From positions 1 through 64,000 of the forward strand of contig NZ_JBDIWA010000016.1 in the NCBI RefSeq assembly GCF_039794105.1: a stretch of 64,000 bases of DNA, written 5' to 3'. This document shows positions 62,722 through 64,000 of this stretch, piece after piece. The notes below the pieces were generated by a model. That model worked only from the letters and a program-made list of their open reading frames with translations. It did no database searches and was not told the origin of the DNA. The stretch comes from Kuenenia sp039794105 (GTDB lineage: Bacteria > Planctomycetota > Brocadiia > Brocadiales > Brocadiaceae). The stretch's first letter is position 1; every line of letters begins with the position of its first letter. The translations under genes were made by a program, and so were the position numbers.

Positions 62722-63885
62722 ATGGAAAAACTTTACATGGATAATGCAGCGGGAACACCAATGCATCCACAGGTGATAGATGCAATTATCCCATTTTTAA
62801 AAGAAGGGTTTGGCAACCCTTCCAATATACATCAGTTTGGAAGATTTACAAGCGATGCAATACAAAGTGCGCGTGAGAGTGTGGCAAATCTTATTAACGC
62901 AAAAGCAAACGAAATTATTTTTACCTCAAGCGGAACGGAGGCAAATAATTTCGCAATAAAAGGCATTGCTGCCGCAAACAAAAAGAAGGGTAATCATATT
63001 ATTACCTCAGCGATAGAACATTTTTCCGTGCTTAATCCCCTGAAGTCCTTAGAGAAATCAGGGTATGAAATTACCTGTTTGCCGGTTGATAAGCATGGAT
63101 TGGTGAATCCTGACGATGTAAAAAATGCGATTAAACCAACAACGATATTGGTCTCGATAATGTTTGCTAATGGCGAAATCGGGACAATTGAACCGATTAG
63201 GGAAATTTCGGCGGTTGTTAAGGCAAAGAACATTATTTTCCATACAGACGCCGTTGCCGCGGCAGGAAATATTCCTATAGATGTTGCAGATGTGGCGGTT
63301 GACGTGTTAAGCATGTCTGCAAACCAATTTTATGGCCCGTCAGGAGCAGGGGCGCTTTATGTGAGAGAAGGGGTAAGGCTTCTTCCCTTAATAGAAGGCG
63401 GGGTGCAGGAAGGCGGCAGAAGGGCTGGAACGGAAAATGTTATCGGCATTGTTGGCATGGGAAAAGCGGCTGAATTGGCAAAAAGCGAAATGCCGCAACG
63501 GGCAAAACAGATACAGAAATTAAGAGATATGTTGTGCGACGGATTGTTGAAAAAAATCAGCCATATCCATATAAACGGGCATTCGACAAACAAGCTTCCG
63601 GGAAATCTGAGCGTGTGCATAGAATTTATTGAAGGTGAATCGGTGCTGTTGTTTTTGGATATGCAGGGCATTGCAATTTCAAGCGGTTCCGCATGCACTT
63701 CACGCTCTCTGAAGGCGTCTCATGTAATAATGGCGACAGGCGTAGACCCTGCGCTGGCTCAGGGTACGGTACTTTTTAGTATCGGGAGGGAGAATACGGA
63801 AGAAGACGTTGAATGTGTCCTTGAAAAATTGCCTCCCATTGTGGAGCGTCTTAGGCAGATGTCCCCATTGTACCAGCAGAAATAA
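62722..63885 (+). CDS. nifS: NifS/IscS-family protein lacking the PLP lysine
   Basis: 387 residues, normal length. YMDNAAGTPMHPQVIDAI, FTSSGTEANNFAIKG, ITSAIEHFSVLNP (the PLP-stacking His is kept), and the cysteine loop ISSGSACTSRSLKASHV with catalytic Cys325 are canonical. However the PLP motif normally read SxHK(F/I)YGPKG is SANQFYGPSG, with Gln202 for the Schiff-base Lys, and the DAxQ contact is DAVA (Ala179). Archaeoglobus fulgidus IscS also lacks this Lys. AAGGAAGG precedes the start. The next gene is nifU/iscU. It may be a scaffold partner or use free PLP rather than be a normal desulfurase. Confidence 0.88.
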   Translation: MEKLYMDNAAGTPMHPQVIDAIIPFLKEGFGNPSNIHQFGRFTSDAIQSARESVANLINAKANEIIFTSSGTEANNFAIKGIAAANKKKGNHIITSAIEHFSVLNPLKSLEKSGYEITCLPVDKHGLVNPDDVKNAIKPTTILVSIMFANGEIGTIEPIREISAVVKAKNIIFHTDAVAAAGNIPIDVADVAVDVLSMSANQFYGPSGAGALYVREGVRLLPLIEGGVQEGGRRAGTENVIGIVGMGKAAELAKSEMPQRAKQIQKLRDMLCDGLLKKISHIHINGHSTNKLPGNLSVCIEFIEGESVLLFLDMQGIAISSGSACTSRSLKASHVIMATGVDPALAQGTVLFSIGRENTEEDVECVLEKLPPIVERLRQMSPLYQQK

Positions 63886-63913
63886 CAGAAAATAATAATA
63901 AGGAGGTATATAT

Positions 63914-64000
63914 ATGCAATATAGCGCAAAGGTAATGGACCATTTTGCAAATCCGCGTAATGTAGGAGAAGTTGCTGAGGCAGATGGCGTTGGCGAGGTG
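63914..64000 (+). CDS. nifU: NifU/IscU-type Fe-S scaffold, 5' part only
   Basis: 29 codons to the window end: MQYSAKVMDHFANPRNVGEV continuing AEADGVGEV, the invariant start of IscU/NifU scaffolds (the first cluster Cys would follow beyond the edge). AGGAGG lies 7 bases before the ATG, 28 bases after nifS. It assembles Fe-S clusters with the NifS partner. Confidence 0.9.
   Translation, partial: MQYSAKVMDHFANPRNVGEVAEADGVGEV

Overview
This 64 kb window is a bacterial chromosome segment of moderately low GC, densely coded in long runs of genes on one strand. The gene set points to an anammox-type planctomycete (Brocadiales, Candidatus Kuenenia/Brocadia-like). This is an inference from protein families, not a database match. 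Supporting features are LptD (a lipopolysaccharide outer membrane), a MetV protein of the Wood-Ljungdahl methyl branch, a four-subunit ferredoxin-dependent 2-oxoacid oxidoreductase, a ferredoxin-thioredoxin reductase catalytic chain, several TPR lipoproteins and two GroELs.

Layout. Positions 1-5.1 kb are an accessory patch: relics of a FixX-like ferredoxin and of EtfA, a TPR membrane protein, a RelE-type toxin-antitoxin pair, and a TetR regulator with a DinB-family enzyme and two palindromic operators. From 5.1 to 17.7 kb a minus-strand series runs DegT aminotransferase, lptD, coaD, ymdB-type phosphodiesterase, xseA, xseB, dxs, nadK and korDABC. It links envelope, cofactor, isoprenoid and ferredoxin-dependent carbon metabolism. 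From 18.1 to 23.2 kb, on the plus strand, lie tRNA-Arg, nadB, yjbQ, a GltD-ferredoxin-FlpD fusion and metV.

Positions 23.2-26.8 kb are a decay zone: a frameshifted PD-(D/E)XK protein, MITE-like inverted-repeat elements, a PIN-toxin relic, a broken IS66 transposase and a response regulator-PilZ gene truncated beside it. From 26.8 to 34.7 kb are minus-strand housekeeping and stress genes (gntK, aspartase, tmk, rtcB, archease, USP, lon). From 34.8 to 39.9 kb are nadC, purD, initiator tRNA, a Gdt1-type transporter, trpC, and a thioredoxin with a ferredoxin-thioredoxin reductase chain. From 40 to 47.6 kb are a transglutaminase-like protein, a two-component pair, a radical SAM/SPASM protein with repeated PCP_red-like modules and two TPR lipoproteins. 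From 48.2 to 64 kb are an orphan ParA with a tail-anchored partner candidate, birA, groEL1-groES-groEL2, dnaJ, fmdB-like, yacG, a membrane protein, der, an exported methyltransferase, uvrD/pcrA, a NifS homologue and the start of nifU/iscU.

The most notable observations are: a NifS-family protein whose PLP-binding lysine is replaced by glutamine while the cysteine loop is kept; a compact NAD(P)H/ferredoxin/FlpD fusion next to MetV that could feed electrons to methylene-tetrahydrofolate reductase; a radical SAM enzyme with three PCP_red-like modules; a MITE-like family with GTAACACTTTAG ends; and several intergenic repeat families next to gene relics.
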